Assembly (NCBI GenBank): GCA_033791445.1
Contig: JASJGS010000028.1
Coordinates: forward strand, 9,325 to 73,324
Direction: 5' to 3'
Source: JANTGF01 sp033791445
Lineage (GTDB): Bacteria > Bacteroidota > Bacteroidia > Bacteroidales > VadinHA17
Length of the DNA stretch: 64,000 nt
Made by a program: the position numbers and the translations under genes. Positions 1-8,592 of this stretch are shown here, one piece after another. Under the pieces are notes generated by a model. It ran no database searches. It worked only from the letters and a program-made list of their open reading frames with translations, and was not told where the DNA came from. The first letter of the stretch is position 1, and every line of letters begins with the position of its first letter.

Positions 1-1
1 T

Positions 2-1240
2 GGCATTTACTCTGAGACCGACATGCTCGACGCAGTAATTCTCCACACTCCCGGCCCGGAGGTAGAGAATATGAATCCTGAGAATGCCGAGCGTGCATTA
101 TATAGTGATATATTAAATCTTTCAGTAGCAAGCAAAGAATACGAAGAGTTTCAAAAGGTTTTATCGGGAATCTCGAAAACTTTTGAGGTATATGATTTGT
201 TGAAGGAGGTTTTAGATATTCCTCCAGCCCGAGATGGACTTATTCAGAAAATTATATCGAATGAAAAGACAGGTGAAATAAGTCATCAACTTGAATCCCT
301 GAGTAGTGAGGAATTGGCAAATATATTAATTCAAGGATTAACAAAACGTAATGATACTCTTACCAATTTCCTTTCTAAAGGCAGGTATAGTTTAAAACCT
401 CTCCATAATTTCTTTTTTACCCGTGACTCTGCTTTTGTTAATGGGAGTAATATTTTTATTTCCAGTATGGCAAGTTCTGTTAGATCACGGGAAGCCCTGA
501 TTATGGAAATGATATTTAATAATCATCCCATATTCAGGAAAGAAACCATTTGCCATTCAGATAATTTTAAGGATAATAAAAATATCTGTTTTGAAGGAGG
601 AGATGTTATTACAGCCCAGGAAGATATTTTAATTGTAGGAAAAGGAGTAAGAACTTCAACTCAAGGCATAGACTTTATTATTGAGCACCTGAAAAGCCAG
701 GATAGAACTAATCATCTCCTGATACAGGAGCTCCCTGCTGAGCCAGAATCATTCATTCATCTTGATATGGCATTTACGCTGCTTGATAAAAACCAATGCA
801 TGGTATTTGAGCCCTTAATTCTCAAAAACAATAAATTCAATACTGTTAAGATCACCATCGAAAACAAACAGGTAAAGAACATTGAATATGTTCCAAATTT
901 AATAAAGGGATTGAAAAGCGTTGGGATGGATCTGGAACCGGTTTTCTGTGGAGGAACCACAGATATGTGGATTCAGGAAAGGGAACAATGGCATAGCGGA
1001 GCGAACTTCTTTGCTGTCGGGCCGGGAAAGGTAATGGGATACGCAAGGAATGTGTATACAATGGAAGAGATGAATAAAAAAGGCTATGAAATCATCAATG
1101 CATCAGATATCCTCAACAAAAAGACAGATTTGAATGGACATAGTAAATATGTAATTGCGCTGGAAGGATCTGAGCTGGCTCGTGGTGGTGGTGGTGCCCG
1201 ATGTATGACAATGCCTATTGCCAGAACAATACAAGCCTAG
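2..1240 (+). CDS. arcA: Arginine deiminase (5' end outside window)
   Basis: Hydrolyses L-arginine to citrulline and ammonia in the cytoplasm. Family motifs are in order: FTRD, FEGGDV, HLDMAFTLLD (catalytic His), HSGANFFAVGPG, and near the C terminus GGGGARCMTMP with the nucleophilic Cys. The first ATG is at 23, but the frame stays open to the left edge and encodes GIYSETDMLDAVILHTPG. This is the usual N-terminal strand of the family, so the true start lies upstream of the window and the gene is partial. No arcB, arcC or antiporter is visible downstream; the next gene (sucC) is convergent. Whether it serves energy generation or nitrogen release cannot be decided here. Confidence 0.93.
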   Translation, partial: GIYSETDMLDAVILHTPGPEVENMNPENAERALYSDILNLSVASKEYEEFQKVLSGISKTFEVYDLLKEVLDIPPARDGLIQKIISNEKTGEISHQLESLSSEELANILIQGLTKRNDTLTNFLSKGRYSLKPLHNFFFTRDSAFVNGSNIFISSMASSVRSREALIMEMIFNNHPIFRKETICHSDNFKDNKNICFEGGDVITAQEDILIVGKGVRTSTQGIDFIIEHLKSQDRTNHLLIQELPAEPESFIHLDMAFTLLDKNQCMVFEPLILKNNKFNTVKITIENKQVKNIEYVPNLIKGLKSVGMDLEPVFCGGTTDMWIQEREQWHSGANFFAVGPGKVMGYARNVYTMEEMNKKGYEIINASDILNKKTDLNGHSKYVIALEGSELARGGGGARCMTMPIARTIQA

Positions 1241-1294
1241 TTTGCTTATTAAAAGATCTGTACTTAGGGCCTGAGCTTTTTTAGCTATTTAGAA

Positions 1295-2482
1295 TTATAC
1301 AAGTTCTTTCACAAGATCTGCTGCTTCCTGAAGTGTGATTGCAGAAAATACCTTTAACCCAGATTCGTCTATCAACTCTTTTCCTTCTGCAGCATTTGTG
1401 CCTTGCAATCTCACAATAACCGGGATACTAATACTGCCCACTGATTCGTAGGCATCAACTACTCCCTGGGCCACCCTATCACATCTGACAATACCTCCAA
1501 AGATATTTATCAAGATGGCGCTAACATTAGGATCTTTTAAGATTATTCTAAAACCGGCTTCTACAGTTTCTGCATTTGCAGATCCTCCGACATCGAGGAA
1601 ATTTGCAGGATCACCCCCGGACAGCTTAATAATATCCATGGTTGCCATTGCCAGGCCAGCACCATTCACCATACAACCAACATTGCCATCCATTTTAATA
1701 AAATTCAGATCGTGCTTGCCGGCTTCAACCTCAGAAGGATCTTCCTCAGCAATATCTCTCATTTCAAGATAATCTTTATGCCTGTATAAGGCATTATCGT
1801 CCAGATTAACTTTACAATCAACAGCCAATATTTTATCATCTGAAGTCTTAAGAACCGGGTTTATCTCAAAAAGAGAACTATCGGTTTTATCATAGGCCGT
1901 GTAAAGGGCCATGACAAACTTCACCATATCTTTAAACGCCGCTCCGGATAGGTTCAGATTAAAAGCAATTCTTCTGGCTTGAAAAGACATTATCCCAACC
2001 TTTGGATCAATCTCCTCCTTATAAATAAGGTGTGGGGTCTCTTCAGCCACTGTTTCTATGTCAACACCACCTTCGGTTGAATACATAATGGTATTTCTTC
2101 CGGTTTCGCGGTTTAACAAAACACTCATATAATATTCTGCAAGTTCCTTCTCACCAGGATAAAATACATCTTCAGCAACCAGTACTTTATGAACAACTTT
2201 CCCCTCAGGTCCTGTTTGATGGGTGACCAGGTTCATGCCAATCATATTCTTTGCAATCTGCTTAACATCATCCAATGATTTAGCCAGCTTGACTCCTCCG
2301 CCTTTCCCTCTCCCTCCTGCATGAATTTGGGCTTTCAAGACCCAGATACCTGTACCTGTTTTCTTCTGAATTTCCTTAGCAGCTTCTACTGCTTTATCGG
2401 GAGTATCAGCAACTATGCCTTCCTGAATTCTAACACCAAAACTTTTGAGTATCGATTTCCCCTGGTATTCATGTATGTTCAT
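1295..2482 (-). CDS. sucC: Succinyl-CoA synthetase (ADP-forming) beta subunit
   Basis: TCA-cycle enzyme that couples succinyl-CoA cleavage to ATP/GTP formation as a heterotetramer with SucD. At 395 aa it is of typical length. It starts MNIHEYQGKSIL and has the ATP-grasp N-terminal domain (HAGGRGKGGGVKLAKS) and the C-terminal ligase domain with GGSANAETVEAGF and NIFGGIVRCDRVAQGV. It stands alone: sucD is not adjacent in this window, and the upstream neighbour (an RNA methyltransferase) is divergent across a 243-bp gap. The start is well fixed by the family N terminus. Confidence 0.96.
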   Translation of the reverse strand: MNIHEYQGKSILKSFGVRIQEGIVADTPDKAVEAAKEIQKKTGTGIWVLKAQIHAGGRGKGGGVKLAKSLDDVKQIAKNMIGMNLVTHQTGPEGKVVHKVLVAEDVFYPGEKELAEYYMSVLLNRETGRNTIMYSTEGGVDIETVAEETPHLIYKEEIDPKVGIMSFQARRIAFNLNLSGAAFKDMVKFVMALYTAYDKTDSSLFEINPVLKTSDDKILAVDCKVNLDDNALYRHKDYLEMRDIAEEDPSEVEAGKHDLNFIKMDGNVGCMVNGAGLAMATMDIIKLSGGDPANFLDVGGSANAETVEAGFRIILKDPNVSAILINIFGGIVRCDRVAQGVVDAYESVGSISIPVIVRLQGTNAAEGKELIDESGLKVFSAITLQEAADLVKELV

Positions 2483-2700
2483 GATTGTGTTTTTTATTTT
2501 AAAAACTTAAAAATAGTTCTTTTTTCATATTAATTCAAGTTGAATGAGACCTTAATATGCTATTTTTAATATAAATTTCAATACTCATACCTGACTGGCG
2601 TTTCGCATCTTACCTACACAGTAAAACTTCAAGATTGTAAATAAATCCTTTGATATTCCTTAAAGGCTATTTGGAGATCAACTCAGTTGGTCTTTTTTTC

Positions 2701-2708
2701 TAATTTTG
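2701..2708 (+). promoter_or_regulatory. Candidate -7 box of the TrmH-family gene
   Basis: TAATTTTG fits the Bacteroidota -7 consensus TAnnTTTG and lies 17 bases before the ATG at 2726. No well-spaced -33 TTG is seen, so support is partial. Confidence 0.3.
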
Positions 2709-2725
2709 TGTAGAATATAAATATC

Positions 2726-3259
2726 ATGAGAAAGCTGTTAAACTCCGAATTAAACCGAAAGTCAATTGATGATTTTAGGGATGCTAAGAAAATCCCGGTT
2801 GTTATTGTGCTTGATAATGTTCGAAGCATGAACAACATTGGTTCTATTTTTAGAACGGCAGATGCTTTTCTTATTAAATCGATTTATTTGTGTGGTATTA
2901 CAGCCACTCCTCCACATCGTGATATTCAAAAAACTGCCCTGGGTGCTACTGATTCTGTTAGCTGGAAATATTTTAAGGAAACAAAACAGGCTATTGAAGA
3001 ATTGAAAAGTGATGGGTTCAAAATATGTTCTTTGGAACAAGTTGATAGCTCAATTTCTCTTATGGATTTCACTCCTGAACCAGGAGAAAATATAGCTTTT
3101 GTTTTTGGTCATGAAATAAAAGGAGTGGGTCAGGAAATAGTAAATATGAGTGACCTATCAATAGAGATTCCCCAATTGGGCACAAAGCATTCCTTCAATA
3201 TTTCTATTAGCACAGGAATAGTCTTATGGGATTATTTCATTAAAATCAAAAAAAAATAG
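2726..3259 (+). CDS. SpoU/TrmH-family RNA 2'-O-ribose methyltransferase
   Basis: Predicted SAM-dependent methyltransferase of the SPOUT (trefoil-knot) superfamily, acting on tRNA or rRNA ribose. The three SpoU motifs are visible: motif 1 DNVRSMNNIGSIFRTADA (with the catalytic Arg of FRTAD), motif 2 FVFGHEIKGV and motif 3 IPQLGTKHSFNISISTGI. At 177 aa it is a minimal TrmH-like form without the N-terminal RNA-binding extension of RlmB, so the target nucleotide cannot be named. It is a single gene, divergent from sucC. Its stop codon lies inside the hairpin that also terminates the convergent gene downstream. Confidence 0.88.
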   Translation: MRKLLNSELNRKSIDDFRDAKKIPVVIVLDNVRSMNNIGSIFRTADAFLIKSIYLCGITATPPHRDIQKTALGATDSVSWKYFKETKQAIEELKSDGFKICSLEQVDSSISLMDFTPEPGENIAFVFGHEIKGVGQEIVNMSDLSIEIPQLGTKHSFNISISTGIVLWDYFIKIKKK

Positions 3260-3282
3260 GCACCGGAATCGATGCCTATTTA
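3249..3282. terminator. Bidirectional terminator between the methylase and the TPR lipoprotein
   Basis: AATAGGCA (3255-3262) pairs perfectly with TGCCTATT (3273-3280) across a 10-base loop. On the minus strand it is followed by a long T run, which suits termination of the lipoprotein gene ending at 3303. On the plus strand it overlaps the methylase stop codon. Confidence 0.75.
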
Positions 3283-3302
3283 AATGTTTTGATAAATATC
3301 TC

Positions 3303-5021
3303 TTATTGTACTAAGGCCTTGAAACTATCGTCCTCGAAATATTTTCCGAATACCATATCAGTTGCCAGTACTTCTTTAAGATCAGGATTGATTTCAATAG
3401 CCTTTCTAAGACCAGTCCACATGTAGGTTTCATCATCTAAATAAACTCCAGTAATCCCTTTAAGGTAATGAACCTTGCAAGATTTAGAATCTCCCATACC
3501 ATCAAGCATGGATTTTGCACCCTGATAATCCTTATTTAGAATTTTTGTAAGTGCGGCATTGTAAGATGGGGCAGTACCAAAATAATTAGTAGCTGCCTGG
3601 TAATCGCCATCCATAATGGCAAGTACACCTAAACCATCATTTGTTTCTTTACCAGGATTGGATACAGATGTGAAATAATCCTTAGCCTTATCATAATTTT
3701 CCAGCATCATACTTGCCCATCCAAGGTTATTCTTTACAGCATCGTTGTCATATAAAGATTGTGCTTTCTCAAAAGCAGCTATTGCACCTTCATATTCACC
3801 TTCATCCATAGCAACATAACCTATGTTGTTAGCAGCTCTTACACATTTTGGATATCTTTCAAGAGCATACTTATAGATTTTCGCCTTTTTAGCATTATCG
3901 TCTATAAGTGTCCCTGCATAAAGAATTTCCTCAAGGCCTAAGGTATCAGGTTTTGAAGAAATATATTTTACAATTTCCTCATCGGAGAATCCAATTTTAT
4001 TAATATTCACCTGGATCTTTGATCTTCTAAGTTGTGGAAGAACATCTTTTGCAACCTGCTCATAAGCTGAAGAAATATTTTTAATTTCTCTTTCCCTTAC
4101 AACTGGATCTGAGTACATTGAAAGTACACGAAGAATAAGTTCTTTATCCTGAATGTCAGATTCAGCCATTAACTTCTGGAACCCTTCCCAGTCCTCAGCA
4201 GTTACTTTTGTAGTAAGGAAGCCATCTTTTTTAGCATCATCAACTTTTGCACGACTAAGTTCTCTTTCAAAATACTTCTTTGAGGTAACACCACGCTTTT
4301 CTGAGAGCTTCTCATTGAAATTAAGTTCTCCATCAGGTGAAGCATAAGATGAAATTTCAGTTCCAACGAACTCAAGATTATCAGCAGCTTTTACTTCCTT
4401 CAGATAATCTTTGATCATTTTGACATCTTCTGACTTCAGCTGTGAACTGCGGACATCAGAACGGTTGATCAGGTACATAATATCAGCCATCTTAGAATCA
4501 GCAATAATTCTCTGAAACTTATCAGGCATAAGAATGGGTTCGTCATGTTTCATGACATAAGTTGATGTTGCAATAACACCATCGGCAACTTTCATATCAT
4601 CGAAGTAAGCCTCTTTCTTATCCCCAATAGAAGCTTTTACGCGAAGTACCAAATCGGATATCCTCATATCATCTGAGAAATCCACTTTATCTGCATAACT
4701 AAAGCTACCACCTTCATAGGTTATTACTTTATAGTTCTCCTGAACCTTCTCACCTTGTACCTCAATCGGATCGAAGGCTGTTTCACCACCTTCGTATACC
4801 AAAACTGGGGTAATTTGTACTACTGATTTCTTATTTAAATACTTTTCAGGGAATGTACCAGTTATAGATACGGCTACTTCACCTCCCTTTTCCTCAAGAA
4901 CTTCCGGAACAACTTTATAAACTACATCCGCATGGTTCTTTTTCATTTTTTCCAGACTGTTACAACTACTCAGGGCAAAAACAGCAAGAACAATGAGTGC
5001 TAAAAATTTAGACTTTTTCAT
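3303..5021 (-). CDS. Outer-membrane lipoprotein with OmpA-like segment and TPR repeats
   Basis: Function unknown. The 572-aa product begins with a lipoprotein signal (lipobox ALSSC, Cys20). After a beta-rich N-terminal region (about residues 30-160) comes a stretch resembling an OmpA-C peptidoglycan-binding fold, with SSYASPDGELNFNEKLSEKR around residue 225. The last 200 residues read as TPR units (for example AANNIGYVAMDEGEYEGAIA and NDAVKNNLGWASMMLENYDK). Proteins of this build are common Bacteroidota envelope components of uncertain role. It is monocistronic between two terminator/promoter regions. A -7 box TAGTTTTG lies about 55 bases upstream of the start. Confidence 0.8.
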   Translation of the reverse strand: MKKSKFLALIVLAVFALSSCNSLEKMKKNHADVVYKVVPEVLEEKGGEVAVSITGTFPEKYLNKKSVVQITPVLVYEGGETAFDPIEVQGEKVQENYKVITYEGGSFSYADKVDFSDDMRISDLVLRVKASIGDKKEAYFDDMKVADGVIATSTYVMKHDEPILMPDKFQRIIADSKMADIMYLINRSDVRSSQLKSEDVKMIKDYLKEVKAADNLEFVGTEISSYASPDGELNFNEKLSEKRGVTSKKYFERELSRAKVDDAKKDGFLTTKVTAEDWEGFQKLMAESDIQDKELILRVLSMYSDPVVREREIKNISSAYEQVAKDVLPQLRRSKIQVNINKIGFSDEEIVKYISSKPDTLGLEEILYAGTLIDDNAKKAKIYKYALERYPKCVRAANNIGYVAMDEGEYEGAIAAFEKAQSLYDNDAVKNNLGWASMMLENYDKAKDYFTSVSNPGKETNDGLGVLAIMDGDYQAATNYFGTAPSYNAALTKILNKDYQGAKSMLDGMGDSKSCKVHYLKGITGVYLDDETYMWTGLRKAIEINPDLKEVLATDMVFGKYFEDDSFKALVQ

Positions 5022-5076
5022 AATTAATTGGTTATGTGTTAAAACTAGCTTTTTGATTCTTAATTAGATTCAGCTA

Positions 5077-5084
5077 CAAAACTA
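5077..5084 (-). promoter_or_regulatory. Candidate -7 box of the TPR lipoprotein gene
   Basis: On the minus strand this reads TAGTTTTG, a match to TAnnTTTG. It would give a leader of roughly 50 bases before the ATG at 5021. The -33 element is not convincing. Confidence 0.35.
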
Positions 5085-5129
5085 ATACATTTTCAAAATA
5101 AAAAAAACATCAACACTAATATTTTGCAG

Positions 5130-5768
5130 CTATTCCAATATTATTCTATTTATCCCAGAACGGTGTTTCTCATCGAAAATTGCCCTTTTAATTTTCTCAT
5201 AATCAAGATTATTGGAAACAAAGTCAATTTCGTTTATATCCAATACAAGATAAGTAGTATTGGGATTCTGCCGAAAGAACTCAAAATATCCATTCTGGAT
5301 ACCCTCCAGATAGTCTGATTTTATTTCTTTTTCGTAACTCCGCCCCCTTTTTTGAATGTTGTTTAAGAGGTTCTCAACATTTACATGCAAATAAATGTAA
5401 AGATCAGGTTTTGGAAGAGATTCATATATTATCATAAATAACTGCCGGTAAAGCTTATATTCATCATCTTTCAGAGTTGAGCCAGCAAAAATTAATGATT
5501 TCATGAAATAATAATCGGCTACAATAAAAGAATAGAACAGGTCAGGATTGACCATATCCTTCTTTAATTGCCTATATCTGTCCGCCAGGAAAGACAGTTC
5601 GAGCTGAAAAGAATACTTATCAGGTTCTTTATAAAATTTCGGCAAAAAGGGATTGTCTGCAAACTGTTCAAGTACCAGCTTTGCATTATATTCAGCTGCA
5701 ATTTTCTTTGCAAGTGAAGTCTTACCAGCTCCAATATTCCCTTCTATTACAATGTAATTATATTTCAC
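5130..5768 (-). CDS. Deoxynucleoside kinase (dAK/dGK family)
   Basis: Phosphorylates deoxynucleosides for dNTP salvage. The P-loop GNIGAGKTS is at residues 10-18. The base/sugar-binding part includes DRYRQLKKD, and the arginine-rich lid RGRSYEKEIKSDYLE is near residue 140. At 212 aa it matches the bacterial deoxyadenosine/deoxyguanosine kinase family; whether it prefers dA, dG or dC cannot be read from sequence. It lies 39 bases downstream of the prolyl oligopeptidase on the same strand and may be cotranscribed with it. Confidence 0.86.
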   Translation of the reverse strand: MKYNYIVIEGNIGAGKTSLAKKIAAEYNAKLVLEQFADNPFLPKFYKEPDKYSFQLELSFLADRYRQLKKDMVNPDLFYSFIVADYYFMKSLIFAGSTLKDDEYKLYRQLFMIIYESLPKPDLYIYLHVNVENLLNNIQKRGRSYEKEIKSDYLEGIQNGYFEFFRQNPNTTYLVLDINEIDFVSNNLDYEKIKRAIFDEKHRSGINRIILE

Positions 5769-5807
5769 TAGCTAAAACAAGCAAATGCCTAATAATTTAA
5801 TTCAACT

Positions 5808-7925
5808 CTAATACTTGGGTGTAACTCCAATGTTGTAAAATGCAAAAGAATACAAATCAGCTGCCTCTTCAATCCTTTTTGATGTTGGTTTTCCCCCACC
5901 ATGACCAGCTTTAGTTTCGATTCTGATCATTACCGGGTTCTTTCCATTGTATTTATCCTGCAAAGTTGCACTATATTTGAAGGAATGGGCTGGAACTACA
6001 CGGTCATCATGATCAGCTGTAGTAACCATCACCGCGGGATATTTTAGTCCACTTTCAATATTATGAAGTGGAGAATATCCATACAGGTATTCAAACATTT
6101 CTTGGCTATCGGCGCTTGTTCCATAGTCTACTGCCCAGTAGCGACCAATAGTAAAATCCTGATAACGAAGCATGTCCATTACACCAACAGCAGGAAAAGC
6201 CACCTTAAACATCTCAGGTTCCTGGTTTATTACTGCACCAATAAGTAAGCCTCCATTTGAACCTCCCTGAACACAAAGTTTTTGCGATGATGTATATCCC
6301 TTATCGATCAAATACTTTCCTGCATAAATAAAATCATCGAAGACATTCTGCTTATTTAGCTTTGTACCAGCCTGATGCCATTCTTCACCGTATTCTCCAC
6401 CCCCACGCAAATTTGCAACAGCATATACACCTCCATTCTCAAGCCATATGAGGCGGCTTACATTAAATCCAGGAGTAATACTTATATTGAAACCTCCATA
6501 TCCATAGAGTAATGTGGGATTATCCCCGTTTAAATCCAGTCCTTTCTTGTGTACAATGAACATGGGTATTTTTGTTCCATCCTTACTTTCATAAAACACC
6601 TGATTTGTTTCATATTGTGATGCATCAAAATCTAAAGTAGGTTCCCAGTAAAGGCTGGTTTTATTTTCATTAATATCATATTTAAAAACAACCCCTGGAT
6701 AATTGTAGGAAGAAAAGGAGAAAAAGGCAATATTTTCATCTTTTTCGGCCTGAATTCCTCCTACTGAGCCAATAGTTGGCAATTCCACGTCATGTATATA
6801 TTTTCCTTCAATATCGTATATTTCCACATTACTTCTGGCATCTTTTAAATACTTTGCAATAATTCTGCCACCTCCGAAAGTTATACTTTCAAGAACATCT
6901 TCCTTTTCAGGAATCAGGTCATTCCATTCAGCTGGATCAGGGTTAGCAGGGTCTACTGATATAATTTTATATTTTGGAGCCTTATAATCAGTCATAATAA
7001 TTAGTTTACCATCAATATGATCGATTACAGAGAAATTGTTTTCAAAACCATCCATAAGCTTTATCCAATCGGCATTCTCATCTTCAAGACTTTTGAAATA
7101 CAGGGCATTCCCACTTGTTGATTCTGTAACAGAAAGGAATATATACTTTTCATCTTCGGTAACATTTATCCCATAACCCCAGTCAGGATGATCAGCATCT
7201 TTGTATACAAGTTTATCCAATTCCTGTGAGGTTCCAGCTTTGTGGTAATATACCATGCTATTAATATTTTCGGCTTTTAAGATATCTCCGTCTTCAGGCG
7301 CAGGATAACGAGTATAAAAAAAACCGTCCTTAAACCAGGATATTCCTGAAAACTTTGCCCACATAATATGATCAGGGAGCACTTCACCCGTTTCAATGTT
7401 TTTAACAAATAGTTCTCGCCAGTCAGATCCAGCCCTAGAAATTCCATAACCAAGATATTTCCCATCTTTTGAAACAGAAAACGCATTCAGAGCAACCGTT
7501 CCATCCTCAGATAACTTATTTGGATCGAGGAACAACTCAGGCTCACTATCCAGATCATTCATAATGTAAAATACACCCTGATTTTGCAAACCATCATTTT
7601 TCGAGATAAAATAATGCCCCCCTTCTTTCCATGGGGTAGAGACCTTTTCATAATCCCAAATTTCCGTTAAGCGATCCTTTATTTTATTCTTGTAAGGAAT
7701 TGCATTCAAATATGAAAATGTCACTTCATTCTGGGCTTTAACCCAGGCCATTGTCTCCTCAGAGTTATCGTCTTCAAGCCAACGGTAAGGATCGGACACA
7801 TCTGTACCAAAATAGGTATCCACCTGGTCAACTTTTTCTGCAACCGGATAATTAAACCCTGATTGCTGACAACTCCAGAGCTGGACAAAAACTACAGCAA
7901 ATAAAAAAATCCAAATTCGTTTCAT
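5808..7925 (-). CDS. Prolyl oligopeptidase (S9A), predicted lipoprotein
   Basis: Serine peptidase cleaving short peptides after proline. The 705-aa protein has a lipoprotein signal (LWSC, Cys19). An N-terminal beta-propeller (about residues 90-430) starts after the conserved DPYRWLEDD segment. The C-terminal alpha/beta hydrolase carries the triad Ser556 in GGSNGG, Asp640 in DHDDRVVPAHS and His675 in KAGHGGG. The length is normal for S9A. Export as a lipoprotein suggests periplasmic or surface peptide processing. It is 22 bases downstream of a small membrane-protein gene and 39 bases upstream of the deoxynucleoside kinase, all on the minus strand. Confidence 0.95.
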   Translation of the reverse strand: MKRIWIFLFAVVFVQLWSCQQSGFNYPVAEKVDQVDTYFGTDVSDPYRWLEDDNSEETMAWVKAQNEVTFSYLNAIPYKNKIKDRLTEIWDYEKVSTPWKEGGHYFISKNDGLQNQGVFYIMNDLDSEPELFLDPNKLSEDGTVALNAFSVSKDGKYLGYGISRAGSDWRELFVKNIETGEVLPDHIMWAKFSGISWFKDGFFYTRYPAPEDGDILKAENINSMVYYHKAGTSQELDKLVYKDADHPDWGYGINVTEDEKYIFLSVTESTSGNALYFKSLEDENADWIKLMDGFENNFSVIDHIDGKLIIMTDYKAPKYKIISVDPANPDPAEWNDLIPEKEDVLESITFGGGRIIAKYLKDARSNVEIYDIEGKYIHDVELPTIGSVGGIQAEKDENIAFFSFSSYNYPGVVFKYDINENKTSLYWEPTLDFDASQYETNQVFYESKDGTKIPMFIVHKKGLDLNGDNPTLLYGYGGFNISITPGFNVSRLIWLENGGVYAVANLRGGGEYGEEWHQAGTKLNKQNVFDDFIYAGKYLIDKGYTSSQKLCVQGGSNGGLLIGAVINQEPEMFKVAFPAVGVMDMLRYQDFTIGRYWAVDYGTSADSQEMFEYLYGYSPLHNIESGLKYPAVMVTTADHDDRVVPAHSFKYSATLQDKYNGKNPVMIRIETKAGHGGGKPTSKRIEEAADLYSFAFYNIGVTPKY

Positions 7926-7947
7926 AACAATTAAATTTAGTTGATTT

Positions 7948-8451
7948 TTAATAAAGTCTTTTATTTAATTCTCTCACCATATTATCTTTTCGATTTCCAA
8001 TCAAACGCCCAACAAACAAACCTAGAAAACCAGAAAGCATCAAGCCCATACCAGCATTAAGGAACAAATCCCCTGGTTGAAATAATACATACCATATCAA
8101 TACACCCATTACAAGTCCTACTACCATTCCAATAAGTGTATAAAGAGAAGAATAGTATTGAGGATATACCAGGTGATGCTTGGACTTCAGGTGATCCGTC
8201 ATTTTCCTAAACAAATGTATATATATCTGGAAGGAAACTTCAGTTAGCTGCGATTCATTTTTAAGTTTAATCATTACATCATTCACCTCCGCTTTGAGCT
8301 CCTTGCATGATCGGCAAGAATTTTCATACTCTTCAATCCTTGCAGCCATTTTTATAAAGCGGTCAGGACGATAAGACCTCAATTGAAAGCCGGTAAACTT
8401 TTCACCCTGAAAAACTACTTCAATTTCTTTAAGCCAAGCCGTAAGTTCCAT
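7948..8451 (-). CDS. Small membrane protein of unknown function
   Basis: Not recognised. The 167-aa product has a soluble N-terminal half (about residues 1-100) containing CRSCKELKAEV, a CxxC-like pair. Two adjacent transmembrane helices follow (around TLIGMVVGLVMGVLIWYVLF and MGLMLSGFLGLFVGRLIG), then a basic tail, NRKDNMVRELNKRLY. The N terminus (MELTAWLKEIEVVFQGEKF) lacks a signal peptide, so the soluble part is probably cytoplasmic. It lies immediately upstream of the prolyl oligopeptidase gene, probably in the same transcript. Confidence 0.7.
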   Translation of the reverse strand: MELTAWLKEIEVVFQGEKFTGFQLRSYRPDRFIKMAARIEEYENSCRSCKELKAEVNDVMIKLKNESQLTEVSFQIYIHLFRKMTDHLKSKHHLVYPQYYSSLYTLIGMVVGLVMGVLIWYVLFQPGDLFLNAGMGLMLSGFLGLFVGRLIGNRKDNMVRELNKRLY

Positions 8452-8527
8452 TAAAAAACAAGTTACAAAGTATAAAATTAATTAGAAAATAGTACAATAA
8501 AGTATGCTTCACATTTACCATACTAAC

Positions 8528-8555
8528 ACAAAAAAAGGCCAAACTAATGGCCTTT
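8528..8555 (-). terminator. Terminator downstream of pnp
   Basis: AAAGGCCA (8534-8541) pairs perfectly with TGGCCTTT (8548-8555) around a 6-base loop. On the minus strand the stem is followed by seven T. It lies about 40 bases past the pnp stop codon. Confidence 0.85.
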
Positions 8556-8592
8556 CAAAATTATTTCGATATAAGATATTAACTATTTATTA

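Noticed and set aside
1240..1294. Possible terminator between arcA and sucC (AGCTTTTTTAGC)
   Set aside because: The only pairing is three bases around a T run; too weak to call.
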